NCBI RefSeq assembly: GCF_037055325.1
Contig: NZ_CP146373.1
Coordinates: forward strand, 868,001 to 932,000
DNA: 64,000 bases
Reading direction: 5' to 3'
DNA from: Arachnia propionica
GTDB taxonomy: Bacteria > Actinomycetota > Actinomycetes > Propionibacteriales > Propionibacteriaceae
Part shown: piece after piece, positions 7,760 to 15,719 of the stretch
How positions within the stretch are numbered: position 1 is the stretch's first letter
Layout: each line of letters starts with the position of its first letter
The notes under the pieces: model-generated
What the model was told of the DNA's origin: nothing
The model's database searches: none
Seen by the model: the letters and a program-made list of their open reading frames with translations, nothing else
Made by a program: the position numbers and the translations under genes

Positions 7760-7942
7760 TCAGGCCTCCTCGAAATTGACAAGGATTTCCTCGTCGTGGA
7801 CGTTCCTCCGCCCAGTTCTCGTCAGTGTCACTGAGCCAATTCCCGATGATGTGGCTGCTGTGACGAACCTCATGCAGCAACCGGCTGCACCGAGCACCTG
7901 CCACGCACTGCTCAGGTCCTCGGCACTCGCCACATGACTCAT
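7760..7942 (-). CDS. small 60-residue protein upstream of dapA
   Basis: An unrecognised 60-residue frame beginning MSHVASAEDL and ending EEILVNFEEA, with a hydrophobic Cys-Cys centre (LGAAGCCMRFVT). Support for it being real: its ATG at 7942 follows TATCCT by 7 nt (leaderless pattern), its stop is 3 nt before dapA, and the dapA ribosome-binding site lies in its last codons. It could be a short enzyme accessory protein or a leader controlling dapA. It contains no run of lysine or aspartate-family codons, which argues against a classical attenuation peptide. Confidence 0.5.
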   Translation of the reverse strand: MSHVASAEDLSSAWQVLGAAGCCMRFVTAATSSGIGSVTLTRTGRRNVHDEEILVNFEEA

Positions 7943-7955
7943 GCGCTTTAGGATA
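7943..7955 (-). promoter_or_regulatory. leaderless promoter -10 for small ORF and dapA
   Basis: Minus-strand TATCCT at 7955-7950, a 7-nt spacer, then ATG at 7942. It is the likely promoter of the small frame and dapA, back to back with the O-methyltransferase promoter 32 bp away. Confidence 0.45.
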
Positions 7956-7986
7956 GAGCTTCCACGGATAAGAGCATCGAACTGGG

Positions 7987-7998
7987 TAGAGTTGCCGT
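7987..7998 (+). promoter_or_regulatory. leaderless promoter -10 for the O-methyltransferase
   Basis: TAGAGT at 7987-7992, a 6-nt spacer, then GTG at 7999. No ribosome-binding site precedes the start. Confidence 0.45.
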
Positions 7999-8655
7999 GT
8001 GACTCACATAGCTGATTCTCCCATTCCGGCACCGACGGCGGAGAGCTGGAGCTTCGCCGAGGCTCACTCCCCTCTTGCCGATGGCCTTCAGCAGGCCCGT
8101 TCGGAGGCCATTCAGGCCGGGCTCACACCGGTCAGTCCAGGCGTTGCGTCCACTCTCACTGTCCTTGCCAAGGCTGTGAATGCACGAACCGTGGTAGAGA
8201 TCGGCACAGCCTTGGGTACCTCGGCGCTACCGCTGCTCGCTGGCATGACCTCCGACGGTGTACTGACGAGCATTGATTCCGAGGCGGACAATCAGCTTCC
8301 GGCACGAGTTTTCCTGAACGCTGCCGGCTACCCACCGTCGCGTTGTCGACTGATCGCAGGCACCCCGCTGGAGATACTGCCAAAACTACGGGACGGCGCC
8401 TACGACATCGTCTTCATCAATGGCGACAAACTGGAATATGTCGAGTACGTGGCCGCTGCCTTGCGTCTCCTGCGCTCGGGTGGGCTTCTCATCCTGCATG
8501 ACGTGCTCTGGTACAACACCGTCGCCAACCCGGGCCGGGAAGGCGACGAGACGATCATCATCCGTGAGGCCCTTGACGCAGTGCAGGCGGCCGAGAGCTA
8601 TACGACCACTCTGCTCACCGTGGGGAACGGGTTGCTGGTGGCCGTCAAGAACTGA
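7999..8655 (+). CDS. class I SAM-dependent O-methyltransferase (family 3)
   Basis: A 218-residue cytosolic methyltransferase of the catechol/caffeoyl-CoA O-methyltransferase type. SAM-binding motif I VVEIGTALGTSALPL is at about 60-74. The metal-site region has FINGDKLEYVEY, where most relatives have FIDADK; Asn replaces the usual Asp. LHDVLW lies near 170. M. tuberculosis Rv1220c is the equivalent gene beside sigE. The substrate is unknown. It is divergent from the dapA unit and is followed by a clear hairpin terminator. Confidence 0.82.
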   Translation: MTHIADSPIPAPTAESWSFAEAHSPLADGLQQARSEAIQAGLTPVSPGVASTLTVLAKAVNARTVVEIGTALGTSALPLLAGMTSDGVLTSIDSEADNQLPARVFLNAAGYPPSRCRLIAGTPLEILPKLRDGAYDIVFINGDKLEYVEYVAAALRLLRSGGLLILHDVLWYNTVANPGREGDETIIIREALDAVQAAESYTTTLLTVGNGLLVAVKN

Positions 8656-8678
8656 GCGATCAGGATTCCCGCTCAAGC

Positions 8679-8724
8679 TGAGTGGCTGCCCGGAAGAATC
8701 ACTCCGAGCAGCCACTCACGTTTT
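8679..8724 (+). terminator. Rho-independent terminator after the O-methyltransferase
   Basis: An 11-bp perfect stem (8679-8689 with 8708-8718) with an 18-nt loop is followed by TTTT at 8721-8724. It lies between the convergent O-methyltransferase and glgC genes. Confidence 0.7.
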
Positions 8725-8730
8725 CTTTGC

Positions 8731-9957
8731 TCAGTCGCGTGGGACAACCTTGTCCTTGCCGACGACGACCACACCGCTAGGCGAGACGTGGAAACCTCGA
8801 TCCCGGTCATGGTCGTGGTCGACACCAATCTGCGCCCCGTCCTCGACGAGAACGTGCTTGTCGAGGATGGCACGACGCACCACCGCGTCCCGACCGACAC
8901 GCGCACCGTCCATTAGCACGGAATCCGAGACCTGGGACCACTTATCGATGCGCACGTTCGGCCCCAGCACGGTACGGTCCACCTCGCCGCCGGAAATGAT
9001 GCATCCGGGATTGACGATGGAGTCCTCCGCCTTTCCGCGAATGACGAATTTTGCCCCGGGCGCTTGAGACTGGTTCGTCAGCAAAGGCCAGTCGCTGTTG
9101 TAGAGGTTGAACTCCGGATCCACGGAGACCAGGTCCATGTGGGCCTCATGGTAGGCATCGATCGTACCGACGTCGCGCCAGTAGTTGAGGTCCTTGTCAG
9201 TTGCCCCGGGAACTACGTTGTCCTTGAAGTCGTAGACCTGAGACTGCCCCTGGGCCGTGAACCACGGGACGATGTCACCGCCCATGTCATGCTTGGCCGT
9301 TGGGTTCTCCGCATCGGCCCGGAGCGCTTCCACCAGCGCGTGCCGGGAAAAGATGTAGTTGCCCATCGAGGCGAATGACTCATTCGGTGAGTCCGGCAGC
9401 CCCGGCGGATCGGCGGGTTTCTCCAAGAAGTTCTTGATGCGTTTGTCCTCGCCTGCATCAATGATGCCAAAAGCACTGGCCTCACTGCGGGGTACACGGA
9501 TCCCCGCGACCGTACAGCCGAGTCCGGAATCGATGTGAGCATCCACCATCTGCTCGATGTCCATCCGGTAGATGTTGTCCGCGCCGAACACGACGACATA
9601 GTCGGGATTGGCATCACGGATCAGGTTGAGCGACTGGTAGATGGCGTCGGCGGATCCCTGATACCAGCGGGGACCCAAACGCTGCTGAGCGGGAACGGGC
9701 GTCACATAAGCGCCCATGAGGGTTGAGAACCGCCACGTCATGGAGATGTGCCGGTCTAGGGAGTGGGATTTGTACTGGGTCAGGACCGCGACCTGGGTCA
9801 ACCCAGAGTTCGCGAGATTGGACAAGACGAAGTCGATCAGCCGATAACTGCCTCCGAACGGCACTGCTGGCTTGGCGCGATCGGAGGTCAGCGGCATCAA
9901 CCTCTTCCCCTCGCCACCAGCGAGGACGATTGACAGGATCTTCGGGCGTGCCACCAT
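8731..9957 (-). CDS. glgC: glucose-1-phosphate adenylyltransferase
   Basis: A 408-residue ADP-glucose pyrophosphorylase. The nucleotide-binding signature [13 protein letters not shown] is at about 12-24, with KPAVPFGG just after it. [10 protein letters not shown] and [13 protein letters not shown] mark the active site, and a left-handed beta-helix C-terminus follows. It makes ADP-glucose from ATP and glucose-1-phosphate for glycogen or alpha-glucan synthesis. It is divergent from glgA with 63 bp between starts, so both promoters share that gap. The ATG at 9957 follows TAGGTT by 6 nt. Confidence 0.95.
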   Translation of the reverse strand: MVARPKILSIVLAGGEGKRLMPLTSDRAKPAVPFGGSYRLIDFVLSNLANSGLTQVAVLTQYKSHSLDRHISMTWRFSTLMGAYVTPVPAQQRLGPRWYQGSADAIYQSLNLIRDANPDYVVVFGADNIYRMDIEQMVDAHIDSGLGCTVAGIRVPRSEASAFGIIDAGEDKRIKNFLEKPADPPGLPDSPNESFASMGNYIFSRHALVEALRADAENPTAKHDMGGDIVPWFTAQGQSQVYDFKDNVVPGATDKDLNYWRDVGTIDAYHEAHMDLVSVDPEFNLYNSDWPLLTNQSQAPGAKFVIRGKAEDSIVNPGCIISGGEVDRTVLGPNVRIDKWSQVSDSVLMDGARVGRDAVVRRAILDKHVLVEDGAQIGVDHDHDRDRGFHVSPSGVVVVGKDKVVPRD

Positions 9958-9969
9958 GCTTGAAACCTA
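9958..9969 (-). promoter_or_regulatory. leaderless promoter -10 for glgC
   Basis: Minus-strand TAGGTT at 9969-9964, a 6-nt spacer, then ATG at 9957. Confidence 0.45.
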
Positions 9970-10006
9970 GCGCTTCACCGGGTCCCTTACAACAGCTTCG
10001 GGAAGA

Positions 10007-10020
10007 TATCATTGCTGAGC
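10007..10020 (+). promoter_or_regulatory. near-leaderless promoter -10 for glgA
   Basis: TATCAT at 10007-10012 lies 8 nt before the ATG at 10021. The spacing is one base longer than at the other leaderless candidates. Confidence 0.35.
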
Positions 10021-11211
10021 ATGAAACTGTCGCTGCTGACTCGTGAGTATCCACCATCGATTTACGGCGGTGCGGGGGTCCATGTGGCCCAGCTCGTCCC
10101 GCAGCTCAGGAAGTTCATCGACGTCGATGTTCACTGCATGGGAGAACCCCGTGACGGCGCCCTCGCGCATCCGGAATCCTGGCCAACCGGGGCAAACGCG
10201 GCCCTACGGGTGCTGGGAGCCGACCTGTCAATGGCCGCCGCCATCGCCGAGGACACCGATGTGCTGCACTCCCATACCTGGTACGCCAACATGGGAGGTC
10301 ACCTGGCAGGGCTGATGCTGGACCGCGCCCACGTAGTAACCTCGCATTCGCTGGAACCACACCGCCCCTGGAAGGCGGAACAGCTGGGAGGCGGGTATCG
10401 GGTGTCCTCATGGGCCGAGAAAACCGCCTTCGAAGCTGCCAACGCCGTCATCTCCGTGTCCGAGGGGATGCGCAAAGACGTCCTTGCCTCCTACCCGAAT
10501 CTTGACCCCGACAGGGTGTTCGTGGTCAAGAACGGAATCGACACCGACGAGTTCAAACCGGACAACGGCACCGACGTGATGCAGGAGTTGGGCATTGACC
10601 TGGACCTTCCGACCGTGGTGTTCGTGGGTCGCATCACCCGCCAGAAAGGACTCATCCACCTGGTGCGGGCAGCCCAGCAGTTCGATCCCGAAACCCAGGT
10701 CGTGCTGCTCGCAGGAGCTCCCGACACCCCGGAGATCGCTGCCGAGTTCGATGACGCGTTCTCGAAACTTCAAGCCAAACGCAGCGCGCCCGTGATCTGG
10801 ATACCGGAAATGCTTCCCCGGGCCTCCGTGAGACAGGTCATGACCCACGCAACAGTCTTCGCCTGCCCAAGCGTCTACGAGCCTCTCGGAATCGTGAACC
10901 TGGAGGCCATGGCATGTGAAACAGCAGTCGTCGCCTCCGCGGTGGGTGGGATCCCGGAGGTTGTGGTGGACGGGACCACGGGGCTGCTCGTCCCCTACGA
11001 CCCTGCTCAGGCAGCCGATCCCGACTTCATCTCCGGCTTCGAGACAGATTTCGCCACCAAGGTGAACCGTCTCACCAGCGACCCCGCGCTTGCCGAGAAG
11101 TTCGGGAAAGCTGGAAGGCAGCGTTGCATCGATGAGTTCTCATGGGAGCAGATCGCGAAGGAGACCATCGCGGTCTACGAGAAGGCCATTGCTTTCCACG
11201 GAAATCGCTGA
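10021..11211 (+). CDS. glgA: actinobacterial GlgA: glycogen synthase / alpha-maltose-1-phosphate synthase
   Basis: A 396-residue GT-B glycosyltransferase (GT4-like). The N-terminus LTREYPPSIYGGAGVHV is the actinobacterial GlgA signature. The donor-site motif FACPSVYEPLGIVNLEAMA is near the C-terminus. It uses ADP-glucose from the adjacent glgC. The M. tuberculosis homologue Rv1212c (GlgM) mainly makes alpha-maltose-1-phosphate for the GlgE pathway, so that product is as likely here as glycogen elongation; no glgE or treS is in the window to decide. The in-frame TTG at 10012 is disfavoured because alignment begins at 10021. Confidence 0.9.
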   Translation: MKLSLLTREYPPSIYGGAGVHVAQLVPQLRKFIDVDVHCMGEPRDGALAHPESWPTGANAALRVLGADLSMAAAIAEDTDVLHSHTWYANMGGHLAGLMLDRAHVVTSHSLEPHRPWKAEQLGGGYRVSSWAEKTAFEAANAVISVSEGMRKDVLASYPNLDPDRVFVVKNGIDTDEFKPDNGTDVMQELGIDLDLPTVVFVGRITRQKGLIHLVRAAQQFDPETQVVLLAGAPDTPEIAAEFDDAFSKLQAKRSAPVIWIPEMLPRASVRQVMTHATVFACPSVYEPLGIVNLEAMACETAVVASAVGGIPEVVVDGTTGLLVPYDPAQAADPDFISGFETDFATKVNRLTSDPALAEKFGKAGRQRCIDEFSWEQIAKETIAVYEKAIAFHGNR

Positions 11212-11219
11212 AGACTGAA

Positions 11220-11249
11220 GGTCGCCCGGGAGAAACCTCCCGGGCGACC
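11220..11249. terminator. hairpin between convergent glgA and DUF3117 gene
   Basis: A 13-bp perfect GC-rich stem (11220-11232 with 11237-11249) closed by a 4-nt loop, without a T tract. It lies 8 bp after the glgA stop and 25 bp from the opposing stop, so it can serve both directions. Confidence 0.55.
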
Positions 11250-11273
11250 CTGTCAAGGTGGATTCGGTCGTAC

Positions 11274-11441
11274 TCAGCCAACGACGCCCTTTAGGGCGTT
11301 GAGCAGATCGGTTGCCTCCGTGGCATTCATCTCAACCACCAGTCGTCCCCCGCCATCAACCGGAACGCGCATCACAATGCCACGCCCCTCCTTCGCGACC
11401 TCCATGGGTCCGTCTCCCGTGCGGGGTTTCATCGCTGCCAT
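11274..11441 (-). CDS. DUF3117 family protein
   Basis: A 55-residue protein beginning MAAMKPRTGDGPMEV and containing GRGIVMRVPVDGGGRLVVE, the near-invariant sequence of DUF3117. Function is unknown; the family is highly conserved across Actinobacteria and sits beside glgA in M. tuberculosis (Rv1211). The ATG at 11441 has GAGG 7-8 nt upstream. The frame runs further upstream, but that would overlap the DivIVA-like gene, which ends 10 nt before this start. Confidence 0.85.
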   Translation of the reverse strand: MAAMKPRTGDGPMEVAKEGRGIVMRVPVDGGGRLVVEMNATEATDLLNALKGVVG

Positions 11442-11451
11442 GTGCCAAACC

Positions 11452-11913
11452 TCAATCCTTGGAGTCCAAGTGAACTCCTCCATTATTCCGCATCTGCAAA
11501 GTCCCTGATGCATCAACCAGGCTGGGATTGACCGGGGACGGCGCTTCCAAACCAGCGACGAGCCCGGCAGCAGGCTGCCCAGAACGCACACCAAGATTCT
11601 CGACAATCCGATTGATCACTACATCAACGGCCTGCATGTCGTAGCCTCCGGCGACGACGTCGAACTGAGGAGGCCCCGGCGGCGGTTGCCGTTCGGCCTC
11701 TGCCACGAACTGGTCCACCTGCGCCTGCTCATAGCCAACCGAGACAGTGGGAAGGCGTAGTTGCCTCACGAACTTCTCCCCGAAGGGAAGATCTGGGATG
11801 AAGGCCTTGGGCCTGTCATTCACCGGCTCAGGCATCTCCCCGAGCCGCCCGGTCCCTGCCCAGGCCGCCAGGACGAGAACCACCATGAAAACTGCCCCGA
11901 AGACCCAGATCAT
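11452..11913 (-). CDS. DivIVA-domain membrane protein
   Basis: A 153-residue protein with an N-terminal membrane anchor (about 1-20) and two short DivIVA-like motifs: LPTVSVGYEQAQVDQFVAEA (about 54-73) and FDVVAGGYDMQAVDVVINRI (about 84-103). The C-terminal 45 residues are disordered. The motif is used by DivIVA/Wag31-type proteins at cell poles, so a role in envelope growth is possible; this is inference. It overlaps the LOG gene by 4 bp. M. tuberculosis Rv1209 appears to be the equivalent. Confidence 0.7.
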   Translation of the reverse strand: MIWVFGAVFMVVLVLAAWAGTGRLGEMPEPVNDRPKAFIPDLPFGEKFVRQLRLPTVSVGYEQAQVDQFVAEAERQPPPGPPQFDVVAGGYDMQAVDVVINRIVENLGVRSGQPAAGLVAGLEAPSPVNPSLVDASGTLQMRNNGGVHLDSKD

Positions 11914-12653
11914 GCGTCAGAGCCTACTGTTCGGATTCGGTCAGGAGATCCCATGGCAGCGATTGCCTCATCAACATCATCAGTAAGAGTGATCAACTCC
12001 AGATCACCCGGACTGATGAACCCGCCGGCTTTGACCTGCTGTGTGATCCAATCGAGCAGCGGCCCCCAGAAATGACTTCCGAACAACACCACCGGGAAGT
12101 GGGTCACTTTGCCGGTCTGAATCAGCGTCAGCGACTCGAACAACTCATCGAGGGTGCCGAAGCCGCCGGGCATCGTGACGAATCCACGCGAGTACTTCAG
12201 GAACATCGTCTTGCGGGCGAAGAAATAGCGGAAGTTGATGCCAAGCCCGACGTAGGGGTTGAGCCCCTGCTCGTGGGGAAGCTCAATCCCCAACCCCACG
12301 GATGTGCCACCCCCCTCGACGGCCCCTTTGTTGCCTGCTTCCATGATGCCGGGCCCACCACCAGTGATGATGGCGAACCCTTTTTCCACGAGGCCCCGGG
12401 CAATCTGTTCCGCTGCGCGGTACATCGGATCGGTGGGACTGATTCGTGCTGAACCGAAGATGCTGACGGCAGCGGGAAGATCGTGGAGGGTGTCGAATCC
12501 TTCCACAAATTCGGCCTGGATACGCAGCACCCGCCACGGGTCCTTACTGGCCCATTCGTCCCCGTCGGAACCAAGAAGGGCCTCGTCAGCGGTCAGTACC
12601 TCATTGTGGGCCTGGCCACGCAGCACCACAGCTCCTTGACGGCGTTCGGTCAT
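11910..12653 (-). CDS. LOG-family (TIGR00730) Rossmann-fold phosphoribohydrolase
   Basis: A 247-residue protein. The nucleotide motifs GGGPGIMEA (98-106) and PGGFGTLDE (162-170) define the LOG family, which hydrolyses (cytokinin) nucleoside 5'-monophosphates to base and ribose-5-phosphate. M. tuberculosis Rv1205 in the same position has been linked to cytokinin production. An N-terminal extension of about 55 residues precedes the fold. GGAGGAG lies 5 nt before the ATG. It shares an operon with dapE upstream and the DivIVA-like gene downstream. Confidence 0.85.
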   Translation of the reverse strand: MTERRQGAVVLRGQAHNEVLTADEALLGSDGDEWASKDPWRVLRIQAEFVEGFDTLHDLPAAVSIFGSARISPTDPMYRAAEQIARGLVEKGFAIITGGGPGIMEAGNKGAVEGGGTSVGLGIELPHEQGLNPYVGLGINFRYFFARKTMFLKYSRGFVTMPGGFGTLDELFESLTLIQTGKVTHFPVVLFGSHFWGPLLDWITQQVKAGGFISPGDLELITLTDDVDEAIAAMGSPDRIRTVGSDA

Positions 12654-12665
12654 CAGGCTCCTCCT

Positions 12666-13733
12666 TCATGCAAGCCAGCGGCGAAGACCGTCGGCGCAAA
12701 TCCTCAGGTGATCGGCTGGGCAGCGTTCGTCGTCACGGTGAGCCAGCGACGAATCCCCGGGACCATAGTTGACCGCAGGAATCCCGAGTGCGGAAAAACG
12801 GGACACATCGGTCCAACCGTACTTGGGGAGCGCCTCCCCACCGACCGCGTTGACGAACTCCTGCGCAAGCGGTCGATCCAGCCCGGGTCTAGCCGCCCGG
12901 GACAGGTCGGTCACCTCGAATGTGTACCCGTCGAAGACCTCCCTCAGGTACCCAAGAGCCTCGTCGAGGCTCTTGTCGGGTGCGAACCGGTAGTTGATCT
13001 CTACCCATGCCTGAGGCGGAATGACGTTGCCTGCCACTCCCCCACCGATGCGAACGGCGTTGAGACCCTCCCGATACTCCAGACCCTCCACCTCGATCCT
13101 CCTCGGTTCGTAGGCAGCAAGCCGTGTGAGCAGGTCCGCTAGGCCATGGACTGCGTTGTTTCCCATCCAGGCGCGGGCGCTGTGGGCGGCCTTGCCTTCG
13201 ATGGTGATTCTGATGCGGATGGTTCCCTGGCATCCTCCCTCGACCCGGGCTCCTGTCGGCTCCATGAGGACCGCAAAATCTGCCTCGAGCAAGTCCGGGC
13301 GGTTGTCCGCAAGCCGCCCGAGACCGTTCAGGGAGGCGTCCACCTCCTCGTGGTCGTAGAACACCCAGGTGACGTCGAAACGGGGTTGATCGAGTTCGCA
13401 AGCAAGCTTTAATGCGACTGCCACCCCGCCCTTCATGTCCACAGTGCCCCTGCCGTGGATCACAACCCCTTCCGGAGTTTCCTCCACCGTGCTCGGAAGG
13501 TTTCCGGCCACTGGAACGGTGTCAAGATGACCGGCCACCACCACTCGCTGCTCACGACCGAGCCGGGTCCGGGCCACCACACAGTCACCGTCGCGCACCA
13601 CCTCGAGATGAGACTGAGCGCGAAGCAGTTCCTCTACCAGGTCCGCAAGCTGCTTCTCATTCCCGGAAACGCTCTCGACGTCAACGACGGAACGTAGCAG
13701 GGTAACAAGATCGGCGTGGGGGTCAAGATTCAT
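12666..13733 (-). CDS. dapE: succinyl-diaminopimelate desuccinylase
   Basis: A 355-residue M20 metallopeptidase-fold enzyme. It removes succinate from N-succinyl-LL-diaminopimelate. Metal ligands and catalytic residues are visible: GHLDTVP (His69, Asp71), TVDMKGG (Asp99), DHEEV (Glu129/Glu130) and a C-terminal AHRDDE. The ATG at 13733 is preceded by TAGGCT at 7 nt, so the longer frame to 13841 is rejected. It is divergent from dapD with about 170 bp between the two starts. Confidence 0.92.
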   Translation of the reverse strand: MNLDPHADLVTLLRSVVDVESVSGNEKQLADLVEELLRAQSHLEVVRDGDCVVARTRLGREQRVVVAGHLDTVPVAGNLPSTVEETPEGVVIHGRGTVDMKGGVAVALKLACELDQPRFDVTWVFYDHEEVDASLNGLGRLADNRPDLLEADFAVLMEPTGARVEGGCQGTIRIRITIEGKAAHSARAWMGNNAVHGLADLLTRLAAYEPRRIEVEGLEYREGLNAVRIGGGVAGNVIPPQAWVEINYRFAPDKSLDEALGYLREVFDGYTFEVTDLSRAARPGLDRPLAQEFVNAVGGEALPKYGWTDVSRFSALGIPAVNYGPGDSSLAHRDDERCPADHLRICADGLRRWLA

Positions 13734-13746
13734 GGCTGCGAGCCTA
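13734..13746 (-). promoter_or_regulatory. leaderless promoter -10 for dapE
   Basis: Minus-strand TAGGCT at 13746-13741, a 7-nt spacer, then ATG at 13733. Confidence 0.5.
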
Positions 13747-13887
13747 CTGCCACACACACCAGCAATAACCACGAAGTACCCCATGACTGTAGGGTTCGTT
13801 TGATGCGGGCAGGTCAGCGACCGGAGATCCCTCGAGGTCATCGCTGCACCTGGGACCTGTCCCGGGATCGTTGTCGCCCGTGTTCAC

Positions 13888-13900
13888 TACACTTGCCCGC
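13888..13900 (+). promoter_or_regulatory. leaderless promoter -10 for dapD
   Basis: TACACT at 13888-13893, a 7-nt spacer, then ATG at 13901. It fixes the dapD start inside a longer open frame that begins at 13871. Confidence 0.5.
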
Positions 13901-14833
13901 ATGACTGACGTTCCTCGCCAGGGCTGGGGCTGGGGCCTCGCCACCATTCACGCCTCCGGTTCCGTTCTCGACGTGTTCTACCCAGAACCACGAATCGGCG
14001 GTGAGGTCACCAGGGAGGCCCCCGAGTCGTTGCTGGCAGCCCAGTTCACGGACGACCTGCGCCACGTCACCACGAAGGTGGTGTGCGTGGTCATTGACCT
14101 CGACACCGCCCCCAAGAACACTGAGGACGCCTACCTGCGGCTGCACCTGCTCAGCCATCGCCTGGTCCAGCCACACGGGCTCAACCTCGACGGCATCTTC
14201 AGTAAGCTGCCGAACAACGCCTGGACCAGTCATGGCCCGGTCCGTGTAGAGGATGTGGCTCGTCTCCGCACATCGCTTCGCGGCCAAGGCGAGACTCTAC
14301 TGGTCTTCGGCGTGGACAAATTCCCACGCATGACCGACTACGTCGTCCCCGCGGGAGTTCGTATCGGGGACGCGGACCGGGTGCGATTGGGGGCTCATCT
14401 GGCCTCCGGCACCACCGTGATGCACGAGGGGTTCGTGAACTTCAACGCCGGCACACTGGGAACCTCTATGGTCGAAGGACGCATCTCCGCCGGGGTGGTC
14501 GTCGGCGATGGTTCCGACATCGGCGGCGGTGCCTCCATCATGGGCACCCTCTCCGGAGGCGGCAAGGAAGTCATCCGCATCGGTGAGCGCTGTTTGCTCG
14601 GAGCGGAATCCGGAGTCGGGATCTCGCTGGGTGACGATTGCATCGTGGAGGCCGGGCTCTACGTGACTGCAGGCACGAAGGTGGAGTTGCCCGACGGTCG
14701 CGTGGTCAAGGCCCGGGAACTCTCCGGCGTCCCCGGCCTTTTGTTCCTGAGGGATTCACAATCAGGAAAAGTCGTGGTCAAACCACGTCAAGGCAGCACT
14801 GTTGAACTGAACGACGAACTGCACGCCAACTGA
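13901..14833 (+). CDS. dapD: tetrahydrodipicolinate N-succinyltransferase (actinobacterial type)
   Basis: A 310-residue transferase. It uses succinyl-CoA to acylate tetrahydrodipicolinate. The N-terminal domain begins [21 protein letters not shown], and a left-handed beta-helix of hexapeptide repeats (about 150-260) carries the [21 protein letters not shown] active-site region typical of the M. tuberculosis enzyme. One base separates its stop from the lysozyme-like gene, so the two are probably co-transcribed. Confidence 0.93.
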   Translation: MTDVPRQGWGWGLATIHASGSVLDVFYPEPRIGGEVTREAPESLLAAQFTDDLRHVTTKVVCVVIDLDTAPKNTEDAYLRLHLLSHRLVQPHGLNLDGIFSKLPNNAWTSHGPVRVEDVARLRTSLRGQGETLLVFGVDKFPRMTDYVVPAGVRIGDADRVRLGAHLASGTTVMHEGFVNFNAGTLGTSMVEGRISAGVVVGDGSDIGGGASIMGTLSGGGKEVIRIGERCLLGAESGVGISLGDDCIVEAGLYVTAGTKVELPDGRVVKARELSGVPGLLFLRDSQSGKVVVKPRQGSTVELNDELHAN

Positions 14834-14834
14834 C

Positions 14835-15668
14835 ATGCGCAAGAAGACAGCAATACTCCTGGTTACAGCACTCGTGATAGTGGGCCTCCTCGGCTTCGGC
14901 GCCTGGAAGGGATACGAGTGGTTCATCACCCGCACGACTCCGAACGCCTGCTATCTACAGGTCGCGGGTGTGGAGGAACCGCTCCGGCTCACCAACGAGC
15001 AGGCGAGAAACGCCTCCATCATCGTCGCAGAGTCGTACAACCGTGGCCTGTCCGAGCAAGCGGCGGTGATTGCCCTCGCCACGGCGTGGCAAGAATCGGG
15101 ACTACGGAACCTCAACTACGGCGATCGAGACTCCCTCGGACTGTTCCAGCAACGTCCTTCCTACGACTGGGGCACTGAGGAGCAGATCATGGATCCGTGG
15201 TACAGCTCCGGTCGGTTCTACGAGGAGCTGATCAAATTCGAAAACTGGGAGAGCACCGATGTCAACGACATCGCCCAGAAGGTGCAGCGTTCCGGGCACC
15301 CCGAGGCCTACAGGAAGCACGAAACCAATGCGCGCGCCCTGGCCGGAGCTTTCCGGGGCTCCAGGGAGGGCGTCTTCGCCTGCATCAACCGAGACGCCAG
15401 CGGCACAGACCGCAGTGTTTTGGACAAAGTGGTGGCAGCCGTCCCCGGTGTCAGCCTCCAGAACAACGGCTCCGACCTGACCATGACGGCGAACGATGCT
15501 GATTCCGCCTGGTCGGTCACTCATCTGGCCATCGCCAATGCCACGGACCTCGGCATCGAAAAAGTGAGCGTCGGTGGAAACGAATGGAAACAGGGGGAAC
15601 GAACCTGGAAGGACCTCCAGCCGGTTTCTGGTAACTCGGTGACGGTGACCATGAAACTCAGGTCGTGA
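14835..15668 (+). CDS. membrane-anchored lysozyme-like protein
   Basis: A 277-residue protein with an N-terminal signal anchor (about 5-24). A lysozyme-like domain follows (about 50-180): the probable catalytic Glu87 lies in TAWQESGLRN and the hallmark SLGLFQQRPSYDWG follows at 100-113. Related actinobacterial proteins are often mislabelled 'heavy metal transporter'. It probably faces outward and cleaves or binds peptidoglycan. The last 80 residues are unassigned. It starts 1 base after dapD, linking it to diaminopimelate supply for the wall; the link is inferred. Confidence 0.7.
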   Translation: MRKKTAILLVTALVIVGLLGFGAWKGYEWFITRTTPNACYLQVAGVEEPLRLTNEQARNASIIVAESYNRGLSEQAAVIALATAWQESGLRNLNYGDRDSLGLFQQRPSYDWGTEEQIMDPWYSSGRFYEELIKFENWESTDVNDIAQKVQRSGHPEAYRKHETNARALAGAFRGSREGVFACINRDASGTDRSVLDKVVAAVPGVSLQNNGSDLTMTANDADSAWSVTHLAIANATDLGIEKVSVGGNEWKQGERTWKDLQPVSGNSVTVTMKLRS

Positions 15669-15719
15669 CCCACGCCGGGGTGAGATTGGAGTGAGATCAC
15701 ACAGCCCCGGAGGAAGCCC

